Positions 36,711 through 50,404 of a stretch of DNA of 64,000 nt are shown in pieces. The stretch covers positions 86,785-150,784 of the forward strand of contig VFIW01000102.1 of assembly GCA_006386115.1 (NCBI GenBank), given 5' to 3'. The position numbers and the translations under genes were made by a program. The notes below the pieces were generated by a model that had not been told where the DNA came from, ran no database searches, and was given only the letters and a program-made list of their open reading frames with translations. Origin of the DNA: Globisporangium splendens. Lineage: Eukaryota; Oomycota; Peronosporomycetes; Pythiales; Pythiaceae. Positions within the stretch are counted from its first letter, which is position 1. The number at the start of each line of letters is the position of its first letter.

Positions 36711-39700
36711 TTCGGGGTCGTCGGGTGGCTGTGGGGTCGCTTGTCGATCTGCCTGCGCGCGCCGGAGGCGTGGGCCTCCGTGCTTCTCCGTCTGTCCCCC
36801 CTCTGGTCGGAGCTGGTGCTGATCTGGGCCCTGCTGCTGTCCCGGCTATGCTCGTGGACAGTGTGGACCGTCTCACTTGCGTTCCGGTGCCGCTTGGTTG
36901 CCCGCGTTGAAGTTCCGGTGTCGGTCGCGTCGTTTCGGTCGCTGGAGCTCGGTGCACCGGAGCTCCACCTCGGAGCGTCGGGCGCCGGTGCCGGGGCTGG
37001 TTGGGTTGGTTCCGCACGGGCGGGAGTCGGTGTTGGAGCTCGGGTTGTCGTCCTGGAGGTGCTGGATGCCGGTGATGGAGCGTCTGGTGTCGCTGCCGTT
37101 CGTCTGGTGCCGAGTTCGTGGCTGGCCGATCTCCCTGTTGTTGCTCCGGTGCCGGTGCCGTGATTCGCACGCGTCGTTTTCGCTGCTCCGGGGCTGGTGC
37201 CCGGGTGTCCGTGGGTTGGGGCCGGCGTTCTGGTGCTGGATCATGTTGGAGTTGAGCAGGACTGGCCTGGAGTCGTCGGTCTGGAGTCTGGATCTGGACT
37301 GGATCTGGATGCGTCGTCGTTTGCGTTTCCACACGTCGGGTTGGCCCTCGGTGTAGGGCGCAGTGGAGGTTCCAGATGCGGCGGCTCGCCTTGATCGCTT
37401 CGGTCGAGATGGTGGTGTTGAGCCGCCTGGCATCCTTCTTCAGGAGCCCGAGCTCCTCGGTGTATACCTTGAAGTTCCCAGGTAGCACCGAGCCGAGCGA
37501 GCCGTACACCAGTGCAGATAGGTGTACCGTCCATCCTTGCTGCATCAAATGCACCTTGATGGGTTGGTACTTCTCAATCTTGCGCTGGGCTGAGGCCGCT
37601 AGGCTGGAGAACTCGGGTCCGTCCTGCTGGTGGTCTTCGTAGGTGATCGCCAGGTCGGCGACCACCACCGTCTTGCTCCTGGTGTCGAAGAGCTGGAGGT
37701 CTGGCCGGAGCTGACCTGCCATACCTTCGACCGTCTCGTTGACTCGGAGTTGGAGTCGCTCCTGCGATCGGAGCACTCGGGGCTGGAGTGTGTCGGTAAT
37801 CAGCTTCAACGCGGAGTCGTGGCGCTTGGTCACCGCGTCGCTGGTGCCGGGGCAGTGGTTCAGCACGTGGGCTAGTGTCTCCGTGCTCCGGCACTCAGCG
37901 TACCGGCATGTGGCGTTCGTACGCACCCTTTTCCGCTTGAGCACCGACCTGGTGTCCAGCTGATTGAGGCGCGCTTGGACTGCAAAGACATAGTCATTGT
38001 CCCACATGCCGGTGCCACGCGTGAGGAATGAGCTCCCGGGACCGCCCTGAGCTCGCACCGTGCGTCCTTGGTCCGACATCTCCTTCCACCTGTTTAGGTG
38101 TGCATTCTTCATGTGGAGCTTGACCTGTCGGAGCACGGTGGTGTGCTCGAGCCAGTCCCTGGAGCTCGGGGTCTTCAATTGGAGCCACTGTCGCTCGCCG
38201 GAGCTGGGGTCGACGACATCGGCTAGTCGGAGCTGGTGTGTGGCCAGGTGGCGCTGGATGTCTGTCCAGAGCGAGCCGATGTCGCCGTTCCTTCGCTTCC
38301 TGATGTTCGTGAGCGATGAGTCCAGGTCGGAGTTGAGGAAGCGTTGGATGGCTTCCTCGGTGCGCTCCTTCCAGTACTCTTCATCCAGCCGGTAGCGCTT
38401 TCGTATGATCTGCGTGATCTGCGTGCGCGCCACCGCCTGGATGGTGTGGTCTTTGGAGTGGAGCATCTGCCACCCATGAGCTATCTGCAGTGCTGCATGG
38501 AGCTCGGTGAGTGGCAGTAGCCCCAGGCCTCCATGGGATGTCGGTGCGTACATGAACGCTGTGGTGGCGGAGCTGGGTAGGCGGAGGAGGTGCCTCAGAC
38601 CCTTGCTCAGTACGCGGTCGAAACCCTGGAGTTGGGAGTGCAGGGGCCTGAGATGGCGGAGCGCGTATTCTACCTGGGGGTAGATGTACGTCTTCACTGC
38701 CTTCAGGATCTGCCATGGTGCCAAAGGTGAGCGGAGGAGTGCCACCACGTTCTTTTTCAACTCCCCCAGCTTTGGCACCAAGGCAAACCTGCGCTGGATG
38801 TGGTCAAAGCCATCCCCGATACCTAGGTATGCATAGCTGTCGCTGAGAGTGAGCCTGGGTATCGGGGTGCCGTCCAGATGCAGCTGGAGCTCGGTGTCGA
38901 GCTCAGGGTTCCCACGGGAGTTCGTGGTTACCGCCAGCAGAGCGCACTTGGACGGGTTGGCTCGCATCGTGGTCCATTTCAGGAAGCGTTCCACTAGTTG
39001 GTGCGCTGACCTGATGCCGCTCGCGGAGTCACTGAAGATCTTGATGTCGTCGGCGTACGCCGAGACACATGGTCTGAAGTTCTCCGCGAGCGGCACTCCC
39101 ACGCCAGGTAGCTCCTGGAGCCCTCGGAGCAGCGGTATCAGGGCCGCAATGAAGAGGTACGGACTGAGCGGGCAACCCTGGTACACGCCGATCTCCTGGC
39201 GGATGGGGTCCGTGGGGCCATCGTGGGCGTTGTTCACGACAAAGTGGGAGTCCTCGTAGATGTTCTGAGCGCGCTCGATGAAAGCAGCATCGACTCGGAG
39301 CATCCCGAGGACTCGCCACATGAGCTCCTGTGGCAGGGACCCGAAGGCATTCTTCAGGTCATACCACACGTTGTACAACTTCCTGTGCATCCGTCTCGTT
39401 TGGTCGAGGAGCGAGGTGCTCAGGAAGTTGTGTTCGTGGCATCCATTGAATGCTCTGAATCCCTTCTGCGCTAGTGAGAATCGCTCGTTGGTGTCCATCC
39501 AACGAGTGAATCTCTTCGCAAGGATGCCTGAGTAGAGCTTGTAGATGCATTGTTGCAAGCATATCGGTCTCCAGTTGCTGGGTTGGTTCGGGTCTCCCTT
39601 TTTGTATAGGAGCCTGACCGTGCCCACTTTCCACGCAGTGGGGACCTTTTTGTGCTTCCAGCAGAAGCTGAAGGCTGCGTGGAGTGCGGGTAGCAACTGG

Positions 39701-41334
39701 AGCCGGAAGTGCTTATATACATCGTGGCCGATGCCATCCAGTCCGGGGCTGGAGGCACCGTTCACGATCTGGAGTTGGTCCTCGATCTCATCTATCGTGA
39801 GGTCATCGGTTAATGCCTCTCGGACCTGCTCCGGGGGTGGCAGCCGCTGGAGCACCGCTCGGAACGGTGCTCCTACATCGCTGTCAAAGTCAAACACCAT
39901 GTTCGGTGTGTTGACGCCTTGGAAGAATGCGTACAGGTCCTCCCTGCCGATGGGACAGGTGGTGTCTTCCATTGGACCCTCAGTGACGTCCTCGTTCACT
40001 CCTCGGAGGAGTTCCTGTACGCACTCTTTTTCTTTTTGCTCAAATTTGAGCCGGAGCTTTGATCTCAGGATTGCCGCTTTCACTCGGCCCACCCGCCGAC
40101 GTGCTTTTTGGATGCGTCCTTGTTGGCTGGGTTCAGCCCGCTGTGCGATGATCAGGTCGTCGAGTGCTTCTTCAAGTCGCGCTTCACGGTGCTGTGTGCT
40201 TGGTCGTGGTGGTCGCATCATCGTCTTGGTCGCTGTGGTTTTCTTCTTGGTCTTCATCATTGATCGGGGTTTCTTCGTTGTGGAGTACTCCTGGAGTAGG
40301 TCATACATTTGCATAGTAAGTGCTGTAATATATCCTTCTCCGGTTTCCCAATCCTCACAGTCGGTGATCTTGGTGGCCATCTTCTTGGCGAACCTCTCTA
40401 TTATCGCTCGGCTCTTTTCATCCTCGTTCTCACTCAGCGCTCGTAGTTGCAGTCTTGGTCGTTTTGCCGGGATCGTGCCTGGTTCCAGTCGTACAGGTGC
40501 GTACACCTCTCCCTCATCACGGCGCACTACTTCTTCTTCGTCATCGTCGCTGGTTTCCTTCATTTCCTCATCGACGGTGGCCTCTGGGTCTGGCCGCTGC
40601 GAGGTCGTCTTCCGTTGGATCGGGGTCCAGCATCGGTCATCGCCAGCACCGTGCACCGCGCACACCGATTTCGTTGCGGCGTGGTCGAGTGCACGGTTTG
40701 CGAGTGCGTCCGCTTGGGTGTTTGCCTTGCGGTCGATGTGGTGGAGCTCGAAGCTGTCGAGGCTCCGTAGGCATCCGAGGATGCGGTTTCTAAGTGCTCT
40801 CAGACGCTTATTGCCGCATGCATATATGCCTCGGACCTGCCTGATGACGAGTATGCTATCCCCTTCCACTCGGAGTCGCCTTGCTCCATGTCGTTTGGCC
40901 GCCTGGACGCCGTCGAGTAACGCTGTGTACTCGGCGGTGTTGTTTGTGTTGAAATTCTCGGGTAGAAAGTGGTGGCATGTCCAGAGGATGGCTCCTCCAG
41001 GTTCATAGAGGGCTGATCCAGCGCCTCCTTTCCCTGGATTTCCTGGACATGCTCCATCAAATCTCAATAACCATGGCCGGCCGTCGTCTGGTGCTTCTGG
41101 CGTGATCGCTTGGGTCGTTGTCGTGGTCGCCGGGGTCTCGTTGATAGCTTCAGTCGTGATTGGCGTCGTAGGAGTGGTTGCGGATCGCCATCGAGACGGT
41201 CTCGCCGTCAAAACTCGCTCATTTCGGTCAGGACGGGCCGCTGGCACCGTGTCTGACCTCCAATTCAATGGGTTCGCGGTGAGGGTTCGCTCTCCTTGAG
41301 TCCTCGTTCTCATCGCTGTACTAGCCGCCTCCAA

Positions 41335-41809
41335 AATTGCATTTCTGGGGCCCAAACTACTGTTCCGAGCAGTAGTTGGACGTGCTAGAGCATTCTCTGG
41401 CACGGGCGGAGCGTTCTCATGGCTCAAACCACTGCTCGGAGCAGTAGTTGTGCGTGCATTTGCACTTTCCCCCACAGAAATTGCATTTCTGGGGCCCAAA
41501 CTACTGTTCCGAGCAGTAGTTGGACGTGCTAGAGCATTCTCTGGCACGGGCGGAGCGTTCTCATGGCTCAAACTACTGCTCGGAGCAGTAGTTGTGCGTG
41601 CATTTGCACTTTCCCCCACAGAAATTGCATTTCTGGGGCCCAAACTACTGTTCCGAGCAGTAGTTGGACGTGCTAGAGCATTCTCTGGCACGGGCGGAGC
41701 GTTCTCATGGCTCAAACTACTGCTCGGAGCAGTAGTTGTGCGTGCATTTGCACTTTCCCCCACAGAAATTGCATTTCTGGGGCCCAAACTACTGTTCCGA
41801 GCAGTAGTT
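41335..41809 (-). repeat. 144-bp coding minisatellite, Ut-2 (about 3.3 units)
   Basis: Same unit and palindromes as in Ut-1 but three full units. Confidence 0.88.
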
Positions 41810-42338
41810 AGGTTCGCGCGGGGTGGCCGCGCACGCGGAAGTGCACTTTCGGTCGGTTCTGGTCTTGCATTTGCTCCTGTGCCACCAGCAATAGCTGACA
41901 CAGGCCCTGGACTAGCACCAGATGCTTGGTCCCTGGTTGCATTTGCACCAAATCTGGTCAAAAGTGCACTTTCCGTACTTGGGCTGGTCGCTGGAGCTGG
42001 GTTCGTAGGTGCACCAGGTCCAAATTGGGTCAAAAGTGCCGGTTCTGCACTCAGACCAGTCATTGGAGCTGGGTCCTGGGTCATCTCACATGTTGCGGCG
42101 GTTGTGCGTGGAGTTCCTGGCCTGAGATCAGCCGTTACGGCGGTCCCAGGGCCAGAAACCGCAATTGCCGCATCCAAACTTGAGTTTTCTTCGTCAAAAA
42201 AGCTGGTCTGGGCCGGAGGGATGTCGATTTGTGCTCGGGCACTGTCGGTTGACTCCGCCCATGCGTCGTCGTCTTCGTAGGTGCTCGGATTCTCGTTTTC
42301 GTATATTGGATTTTCGGTCTGGGGGCCGAAAACCGTCG

Positions 42339-42394
42339 CTGTAGGGGGCATAATCATAGTTAATAACCATTTCATTTGAGTTCACTATACTTAC
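42339..42394 (-). other. Intron-like segment, Ut-2 (56 nt)
   Basis: Same donor, branch-like site and acceptor as in Ut-1 with one extra base near the acceptor, which breaks the unspliced frame. Confidence 0.45.
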
Positions 42395-43535
42395 CTGAGT
42401 GTTGGTTGTTGTCGTTGTCGTCGCTGGAGGGGGGACTGGGTGTGCGGCGTCGTTGTCTTGGTGTACTCGGTACCGGGTGAGCGTCAGCAGGTCGGTGAGG
42501 AACACCGTCGTCTGGGAGGGGGGTACACTGGCACCTTGCTGACGTTCGTCATCGGGGAGGGGAGGGGCGAGGCGGCGCCTCTTGGCACCCTCGGTTTGGT
42601 AGCCGACGGTACTCGTGCACGTTGAAGTGCGCTCGGGTACCGTGGCGAGGGGGGACATCGTGGTTGGGGATGGCCCTGGCTCGGGGATGCTGCTTGGCGC
42701 GGCTGTCTCCGGGTCAGGACCATCATTCTGTGGCGCAAGGCCAAGTGTGGTAGTGTTCTGGGCGGTGCTGCATCCACGTTCGTGGTTAGCAGCAGCACCG
42801 CGGGTGGTAAAGTGCCGGTCGCACGCACACTCGCACGTGAAGATGTCCACAAAGTGGTCATTCTCGTGTGCGAGTGCGCGGTGGCGGCCGAGCACGAACA
42901 TGTGGGGGGCGCTGAACCCACACAGAGTGCACACGTAGTGTGGTCCTCTGTGCGGGTGCACCTCCGTGACCGTGGCGCGGGTTTGGGGTGGTGGTGGCGG
43001 CGGCGGGTCTTCGTGAGCGTGGTGGTGGTGGTCTTCGTCGTTGTCGAGGTCGTCCTCGACGTCGCTGTCCTCGTCGCTGTCTAGGAGGAAGCCGGCATCG
43101 CTGCCGAGCGACCCCTGACTGGACGAGACAGTGGAGGCGTTGCTCCCGATGGAGTCCGCGCGGTCGCGGGTCTCGAAACGGGGCCAGTAGAGACGCATAC
43201 CAACTGTTAATATATTACGGTGAAATTATCTATTCCTTGTGTTCTCTTGTAGCCCTGCGTGTCTTCTTACTTTTGGTGTTTTTCTTTTGTTTTAGTTCGC
43301 TCTAGAAGCGTGGCAAAGTGCTCTTTTGTGGGGTCGACTTTCCTCTTTTTTTTTTTTTTCTTCTTTTTTTTTTGACACGCAAGTTACACTACCGCCTGTC
43401 TACTCTGCGCCTGTCTGATTAGGTACTGTTTCCGACTACCGAAAGAGCAGAAAGAACAATAGCGAAATAGAAGGGTAGCAAATATAAACAACACAGTAAA
43501 GATAACAAGGGAATAGACAACTACCGTAATATAGA

Positions 43536-43693
43536 GGGTTGGCCTCGCCGGGGGAAGGTGCAATCCCCGGGAAACCGAGCCAGAGACGAGGCAGCAAGCT
43601 GCTCGCAGTCCGACCGAGCTCAGAAATAAATGTGAAAATAAAGCCGGGTTTGTCGCCCGGCAATCAGTTTTCACACTGATTAGAACAGAGAAA
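43536..43693 (-). ncRNA. U2 snRNA, 3' portion only (downstream of Ut-3)
   Basis: No difference seen from the 36153-36310 copy in the stems. The 5' part is absent. Confidence 0.77.
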
Positions 43694-43921
43694 GAATGTA
43701 TATTTACCAATTAACGATCAAATAAAGAGGTTATCAGGTATAAAGAGGTTACCTCATTGTGACCATGTTGCGTCTCTTGGGTTTGGAGGGCCGTTCCCTA
43801 CGTGGGTGATGCCCTGGTAGCCTTGGGGAGGCTGGGTTCGCACGATGTCCTTTTGATGTGTAGTCACTACACGCTCTGGTTGGTGCCGGTGGGTCCCCCC
43901 GGACCACGTGTCGGCGCCTCT

Positions 43922-44092
43922 GGTGTCCCGGCTGTCGCACTGAATGTGCGTCGGGCCGGTCGTGTCGCTGGTGTCCCGGCTGTCGCACTGTATGCGCGTC
44001 GGGCCGGTCGTGTCGCTGGTGTCCCGGCTGTCGCACTGTATGCGCGTCGGGGTTGTCGTGTCGCTGGTGCCCCGGCTGTCGCACTGAATGCG
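43922..44092 (-). repeat. 48-bp repeat at the end of Ut-3
   Basis: Three and a half 48-bp units as in Ut-2, but downstream of the shifted stop, so probably untranslated in the main frame. Confidence 0.7.
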
Positions 44093-47000
44093 CTTCGGGG
44101 TCGTCGGGTGGCTGTGGGGTCGCTTGTCGATCTGCCTGCGCGCGCCGGAGGCGTGGGCCTCCGTGCTTCTCCGTCTGTCCCCCCTCTGGTCGGAGCTGGT
44201 GCTGATCTGGGCCCTGCTGCTGTCCCGGCTATGCTCATGGACAGTGTGGACCGTCTCACTTGCGTTCCGGTGCCGCTTGGTTGCCCGCGTTGAAGTTCCG
44301 GTGTCGGTCGCGTCGTTTCGGTCGCTGGAGCTCGGTGCACCGGAGCTCCACCTCGGAGCGTCGGGCGCCGGTGCCGGGGCTGGTTGGGCTGGTTCCGCAC
44401 GGGCGGGAGTCGGTGTTGGAGCTCGGGTTGTCGTCCTGGAGGTGCTGGATGCCGGTGCTGGAGCGTCTGGTGTCGCTGCCGTTCGTCTGGTGCCGAGTTC
44501 GTGGCTGGCCGATCTCCCTGTTGTGCTCCGGTGCCGGTGCCGTGATTCGCACGCGTCGTTTTCGCTGCTCCGGGGCTGGTGCCCGGGTGTCCGTGGGTTG
44601 GGGCCGGCGTTCTGGTGCTGGATCATGTTGGAGTTGAGCAGGACTGGCCTGGAGTCGTCGGTCTGGAGTCTGGATCTGGACTGGATCTGGATGCGTCGTC
44701 GTTTGCGTTTCCACACGTCGGGTTGGCCCTCGGTGTAGGGCGCAGTGGAGGTTCCAGATGCGGCGGCTCGCCTTGATCGCTTCGGTCGAGATGGTGGTGT
44801 TGAGCCGCCTGGCATCCTTCTTCAGGAGCCCGAGCTCCTCGGTGTATACCTTGAAGTTCCCAGGTAGCACCGAGCCGAGCGAGCCGTACACCAGTGCAGA
44901 TAGGTGTACCGTCCATCCTTGCTGCATCAAATGCACCTTGATGGGTTGGTACTTCTCAATCTTGCGCTGGGCTGAGGCCGCTAGGCTGGAGAACTCGGGT
45001 CCGTCCTGCTGGTGGTCTTCGTAGGTGATCGCCAGGTCGGCGACCACCACCGTCTTGCTCCTGGTGTCGAAGAGCTGGAGGTCTGGCCGGAGCTGACCTG
45101 CCATACCTTCGACCGTCTCGTTGACTCGGAGTTGGAGTCGCTCCTGCGATCGGAGCACTCGGGGCTGGAGTGTGTCGGTAATCAGCTTCAACGCGGAGTC
45201 GTGGCGCTTGGTCACCGCGTCGCTGGTGCCGGGGCAGTGGTTCAGCACGTGGGCTAGTGTCTCCGTGCTCCGGCACTCAGCGTACCGGCATGTGGCGTTC
45301 GTACGCACCCTTTTCCGCTTGAGCACCGACCTGGTGTCCAGCTGATTGAGGCGCGCTTGGACTGCAAAGACATAGTCATTGTCCCACATGCCGGTGCCAC
45401 GCGTGAGGAATGAGCTCCCGGGACCGCCCTGAGCTCGCACCGTGCGTCCTTGGTCCGACATCTCCTTCCACCTGTTTAGGTGTGCATTCTTCATGTGGAG
45501 CTTGACCTGTCGGAGCACGGTGGTGTGCTCGAGCCAGTCCCTGGAGCTCGGGGTCTTCAATTGGAGCCACTGTCGCTCGCCGGAGCTGGGGTCGACGACA
45601 TCGGCTAGTCGGAGCTGGTGTGTGGCCAGGTGGCGCTGGATGTCTGTCCAGAGCGAGCCGATGTCGCCGTTCCTTCGCTTCCTGATGTTCGTGAGCGATG
45701 AGTCCAGGTCGGAGTTGAGGAAGCGTTGGATGGCTTCCTCGGTGCGCTCCTTCCAGTACTCTTCATCCAGCCGGTAGCGCTTTCGTATGATCTGCGTGAT
45801 CTGCGTGCGCGCCACCGCCTGGATGGTGTGGTCTTTGGAGTGGAGCATCTGCCACCCATGAGCTATCTGCAGTGCTGCATGGAGCTCGGTGAGTGGCAGT
45901 AGCCCCAGGCCTCCATGGGATGTCGGTGCGTACATGAACGCTGTGGTGGCGGAGCTGGGTAGGCGGAGGAGGTGCCTCAGACCCTTGCTCAGTACGCGGT
46001 CGAAACCCTGGAGTTGGGAGTGCAGGGGCCTGAGATGGCGGAGCGCGTATTCTACCTGGGGGTAGATGTACGTCTTCACTGCCTTCAGGATCTGCCATGG
46101 TGCCAAAGGTGAGCGGAGGAGTGCCACCACGTTCTTTTTCAACTCCCCCAGCTTTGGCACCAAGGCAAACCTGCGCTGGATGTGGTCAAAGCCATCCCCG
46201 ATACCTAGGTATGCATAGCTGTCGCTGAGAGTGAGCCTGGGTATCGGGGTGCCGTCCAGATGCAGCTGGAGCTCGGTGTCGAGCTCAGGGTTCCCACGGG
46301 AGTTCGTGGTTACCGCCAGCAGAGCGCACTTGGACGGGTTGGCTCGCATCGTGGTCCATTTCAGGAAGCGTTCCACTAGTTGGTGCGCTGACCTGATGCC
46401 GCTCGCGGAGTCACTGAAGATCTTGATGTCGTCGGCGTACGCCGAGACACATGGTCTGAAGTTCTCCGCGAGCGGCACTCCCACGCCAGGTAGCTCCTGG
46501 AGCCCTCGGAGCAGCGGTATCAGGGCCGCAATGAAGAGGTACGGACTGAGCGGGCAACCCTGGTACACGCCGATCTCCTGGCGGATGGGGTCCGTGGGGC
46601 CATCGTGGGCGTTGTTCACGACAAAGTGGGAGTCCTCGTAGATGTTCTGAGCGCGCTCGATGAAAGCAGCATCGACTCGGAGCATCCCGAGGACTCGCCA
46701 CATGAGCTCCTGTGGCAGGGACCCGAAGGCATTCTTCAGGTCATACCACACGTTGTACAACTTCCTGTGCATCCGTCTCGTTTGGTCGAGGAGCGAGGTG
46801 CTCAGGAAGTTGTGTTCGTGGCATCCATTGAATGCTCTGAATCCCTTCTGCGCTAGTGAGAATCGCTCGTTGGTGTCCATCCAACGAGTGAATCTCTTCG
46901 CAAGGATGCCTGAGTAGAGCTTGTAGATGCATTGTTGCAAGCATATCGGTCTCCAGTTGCTGGGTTGGTTCGGGTCTCCCTTTTTGTATAGGAGCCTGAC

Positions 47001-48713
47001 CGTGCCCACTTTCCACGCAGTGGGGACCTTTTTGTGCTTCCAGCAGAAGCTGAAGGCTGCGTGGAGTGCGGGTAGCAACTGGAGCCGGAAGTGCTTATAT
47101 ACATCGTGGCCGATGCCATCCAGTCCGGGGCTGGAGGCACCGTTCACGATCTGGAGTTGGTCCTCGATCTCATCTATCGTGAGGTCATCGGTTAATGCCT
47201 CTCGGACCTGCTCCGGGGGTGGCAGCCGCTGGAGCACCGCTAGGAACGGTGCTCCTACATCGCTGTCAAAGTCAAACACCATGTTCGGTGTGTTGACGCC
47301 TTGGAAGAATGCGTACAGGTCCTCCCTGCAGATGGGACAGGTGGTGTCTTCCATTGGACCCTCAGTGACGTCCTCGTTCACTCCTCGGAGGAGTTCCTGT
47401 ACGCACTCTTTTTCTTTTTGCTCAAATTTGAGCCGGAGCTTTGATCTCAGGATTGCCGCTTTCACTCGGCCCACCCGCCGACGTGCTTTTTGGATGCGTC
47501 CTTGTTGGCTGGGTTCAGCCCGCTGTGCGATGATCAGGTCGTCGAGTGCTTCTTCAAGTCGCGCTTCACGGTGCTGTGTGCTTGGTCGTGGTGGTCGCAT
47601 CATCGTCTTGGTCGCTGTGGTTTTCTTCTTGGTCTTCATCATTGATCGGGGTTTCTTCGTTGTGGAGTACTCCTGGAGTAGGTCATACATTTGCATAGTA
47701 AGTGCTGTAATATATCCTTCTCCGGTTTCCCAATCCTCACAGTCGGTGATCTTGGTGGCCATCTTCTTGGCGAACCTCTCTATTATCGCTCGGCTCTTTT
47801 CATCCTCGTTCTCACTCAGCGCTCGTAGTTGCAGTCTTGGTCGTTTTGCCGGGATCGTGCCTGGTTCCAGTCGTACAGGTGCGTACACCTCTCCCTCATC
47901 ACGGCGCACTACTTCTTCGTCATCGTCGCTGGTTTCCTTCATTTCCTCATCGACGGTGGCCTCTGGGTCTGGCCGCTGCGAGGTCGTCTTCCGTTGGATC
48001 GGGGTCCAGCATCGGTCATCGCCAGCACCGTGCACCGCGCACACCGATTTCGTTGCGGCGTGGTCGAGTGCACGGTTTGCGAGTGCGTCCGCTTGGGTGT
48101 TTGCCTTGCGGTCGATGTGGTGGAGCTCGAAGCTGTCGAGGCTCCGTAGGCATCTGAGGATGCGGTTTCTAAGTGCTCTCAGACGCTTATTGCCGCATGC
48201 ATATATGCCTCGGACCTGCCTGATGACGAGTATGCTATCCCCTTCCACTCGGAGTCGCCTTGCTCCATGTCGTTTGGCCGCCTGGACGCCGTCGAGTAAC
48301 GCTGTGTACTCGGCGGTGTTGTTTGTGTTGAAGTTCTCGGGTAGAAAGTGGTGGCATGTCCAGAGGATGGCTCCTCCAGGTTCATAGAGGGCTGATCCAG
48401 CGCCTCCTTTCCCTGGATTTCCTGGACATGCTCCATCAAATCTCAATAACCATGGCCGGCCGTCGTCTGGTGCTTCTGGCGTGATCGCTTGGGTCGTTGT
48501 CGTGGTCGCCGGGGTCTCGTTGATAGCTTCAGTCGTGGTTGGCGTCGTAGGAGTGGTTGCGGATCGCCATCGAGACGGTCTCGCCGTCAAAACTCGCTCA
48601 TTTCGGTCAGGACGGGCCGCTGGCACCGTGTCTGACCTCCAATTCAATGGGTTCGCGGTGAGGGTTCGCTCTCCTTGAGTCCTCGTTCTCATCGCTGTAC
48701 TAGCCGCCTCCAA

Positions 48714-50404
48714 AATTGCATTTCTGGGGCCCAAACTACTGTTCCGAGCAGTAGTTGGACGTGCTAGAGCATTCTCTGGCACGGGCGGAGCGTTCTCATG
48801 GCTCAAACTACTGCTCGGAGCAGTAGTTGTGCGTGCATTTGCACTTTCCCCCACAGAAATTGCATTTCTGGGGCCCAAACTACTGTTCCGAGCAGTAGTT
48901 GGACGTGCTAGAGCATTCTCTGGCACGGGCGGAGCGTTCTCATGGCTCAAACTACTGCTCGGAGCAGTAGTTGTGCGTGTATTTGCACTTTCCCCCGCAG
49001 AAATTGCATTTCTGGGGCCCAAACTACTGTTCCGAGCAGTAGTTGGACGTGCTAGAGCATTCTCTGGCACGGGCGGAGCGTTCTCATGGCTCAAACTACT
49101 GCTCGGAGCAGTAGTTGTGCGTGCATTTGCACTTTCCCCCACAGAAATTGCATTTCTGGGGCCCAAACTACTGTTCCGAGCAGTAGTTGGACGTGCTAGA
49201 GCATTCTCTGGCACGGGCGGAGCGTTCTCATGGCTCAAACTACTGCTCGGAGCAGTAGTTGTGCGTGCATTTGCACTTTCCCCCACAGAAATTGCATTTC
49301 TGGGGCGTGAGCAGTTTGGACGTGCTACTTCTCTGGCACCCACAGAGCAGTAGTTGTGCATTTCTGGGGCCCAAACTACTGTTCCGAGCAGTAGTTGGAC
49401 GTGCTAGAGCATTCTCTGGCACGGGCGGAGCGTTCTCATGGCTCAAACTACTGCTCGGAGCAGTAGTTGTGCGTGCATTTGCACTTTCCCCCACAGAAAT
49501 TGCATTTCTGGGGCCCAAACTACTGTTCCGAGCAGTAGTTGGACGTGCTAGAGCATTCTCTGGCACGGGCGGAGCGTTCTCATGGCTCAAACTACTGCTC
49601 GGAGCAGTAGTTGTGCGTGCATTTGCACTTTCCCCCACAGAAATTGCATTTCTGGGGCCCAAACTACTGTTCCGAGCAGTAGTTGGACGTGCTAGAGCAT
49701 TCTCTGGCACGGGCGGAGCGTTCTCATGGCTCAAACTACTGCTCGGAGCAGTAGTTGTGCGTGCATTTGCACTTTCCCCCACAGAAATTGCATTTCTGGG
49801 GCCCAAACTACTGTTCCGAGCAGTAGTTGGACGTGCTAGAGCATTCTCTGGCACGGGCGGAGCGTTCTCATGGCTCAAACTACTGCTCGGAGCAGTAGTT
49901 GTGCGTGCATTTGCACTTTCCCCCACAGAAATTGCATTTCTGGGGCCCAAACTACTGTTCCGAGCAGTAGTTGGACGTGCTAGAGCATTCTCTGGCACGG
50001 GCGGAGCGTTCTCATGGCTCAAACTACTGCTCGGAGCAGTAGTTGTGCGTGCATTTGCACTTTCCCCCACAGAAATTGCATTTCTGGGGCCCAAACTACT
50101 GTTCCGAGCAGTAGTTGGACGTGCTAGAGCATTCTCTGGCACGGGCGGAGCGTTCTCATGGCTCAAACTACTGCTCGGAGCAGTAGTTGTGCGTGCATTT
50201 GCACTTTCCCCCACAGAAATTGCATTTCTGGGGCCCAAACTACTGTTCCGAGCAGTAGTTGGACGTGCTAGAGCATTCTCTGGCACGGGCGGAGCGTTCT
50301 CATGGCTCAAACTACTGCTCGGAGCAGTAGTTGTGCGTGCATTTGCACTTTCCCCCACAGAAATTGCATTTCTGGGGCCCAAACTACTGTTCCGAGCAGT
50401 AGTT
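48714..50404 (-). repeat. 144-bp coding minisatellite, Ut-3 (about 11 units plus a rearranged one)
   Basis: Four units (48714-49300), a rearranged unit of about 60-70 bp (about 49300-49366) where parts of different units are joined, then seven units (to 50404). Every regular unit carries both palindromes. Confidence 0.88.

Larger units (their letters stand above)
36484..43198 (-). pseudogene. Ut-2 polyprotein, one frame break near the N-terminus
   Basis: Same domain order as Ut-1. The first part (43198 to 42194) holds both zinc fingers. The remainder, in frame from 42375 to 36484, holds the minisatellite region, RNase H, RT with YADD, CCHC and endonuclease. The only break is one extra base in a G-run at about 42342-42348, inside the intron-like segment (42339-42394, here 56 nt). 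An unspliced transcript is therefore frameshifted, while a spliced one would be unaffected. The tail ends TGTNQSV at a TAG within a perfect palindrome. All RNase H, RT and endonuclease residues named for Ut-1 are kept. Confidence 0.85.
36311..43535 (-). mobile_element. Ut-2: Utopia-type non-LTR retrotransposon
   Basis: Second copy of the array, flanked by U2 remnants at 43536-43693 (5' side) and 36153-36310 (3' side). It has the 18-bp 3' UTR duplication (two AAAGAGGTTA blocks near 36341-36368) shared with Ut-3 to Ut-5. The homopolymer and spacer upstream (43199-43535) are as in the other copies. Confidence 0.85.

Noticed and set aside
49366..50404. Regularly spaced repeats resembling a CRISPR array
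   Set aside because: Units are 144 bp without variable spacers, they are translated, and the context is eukaryotic.
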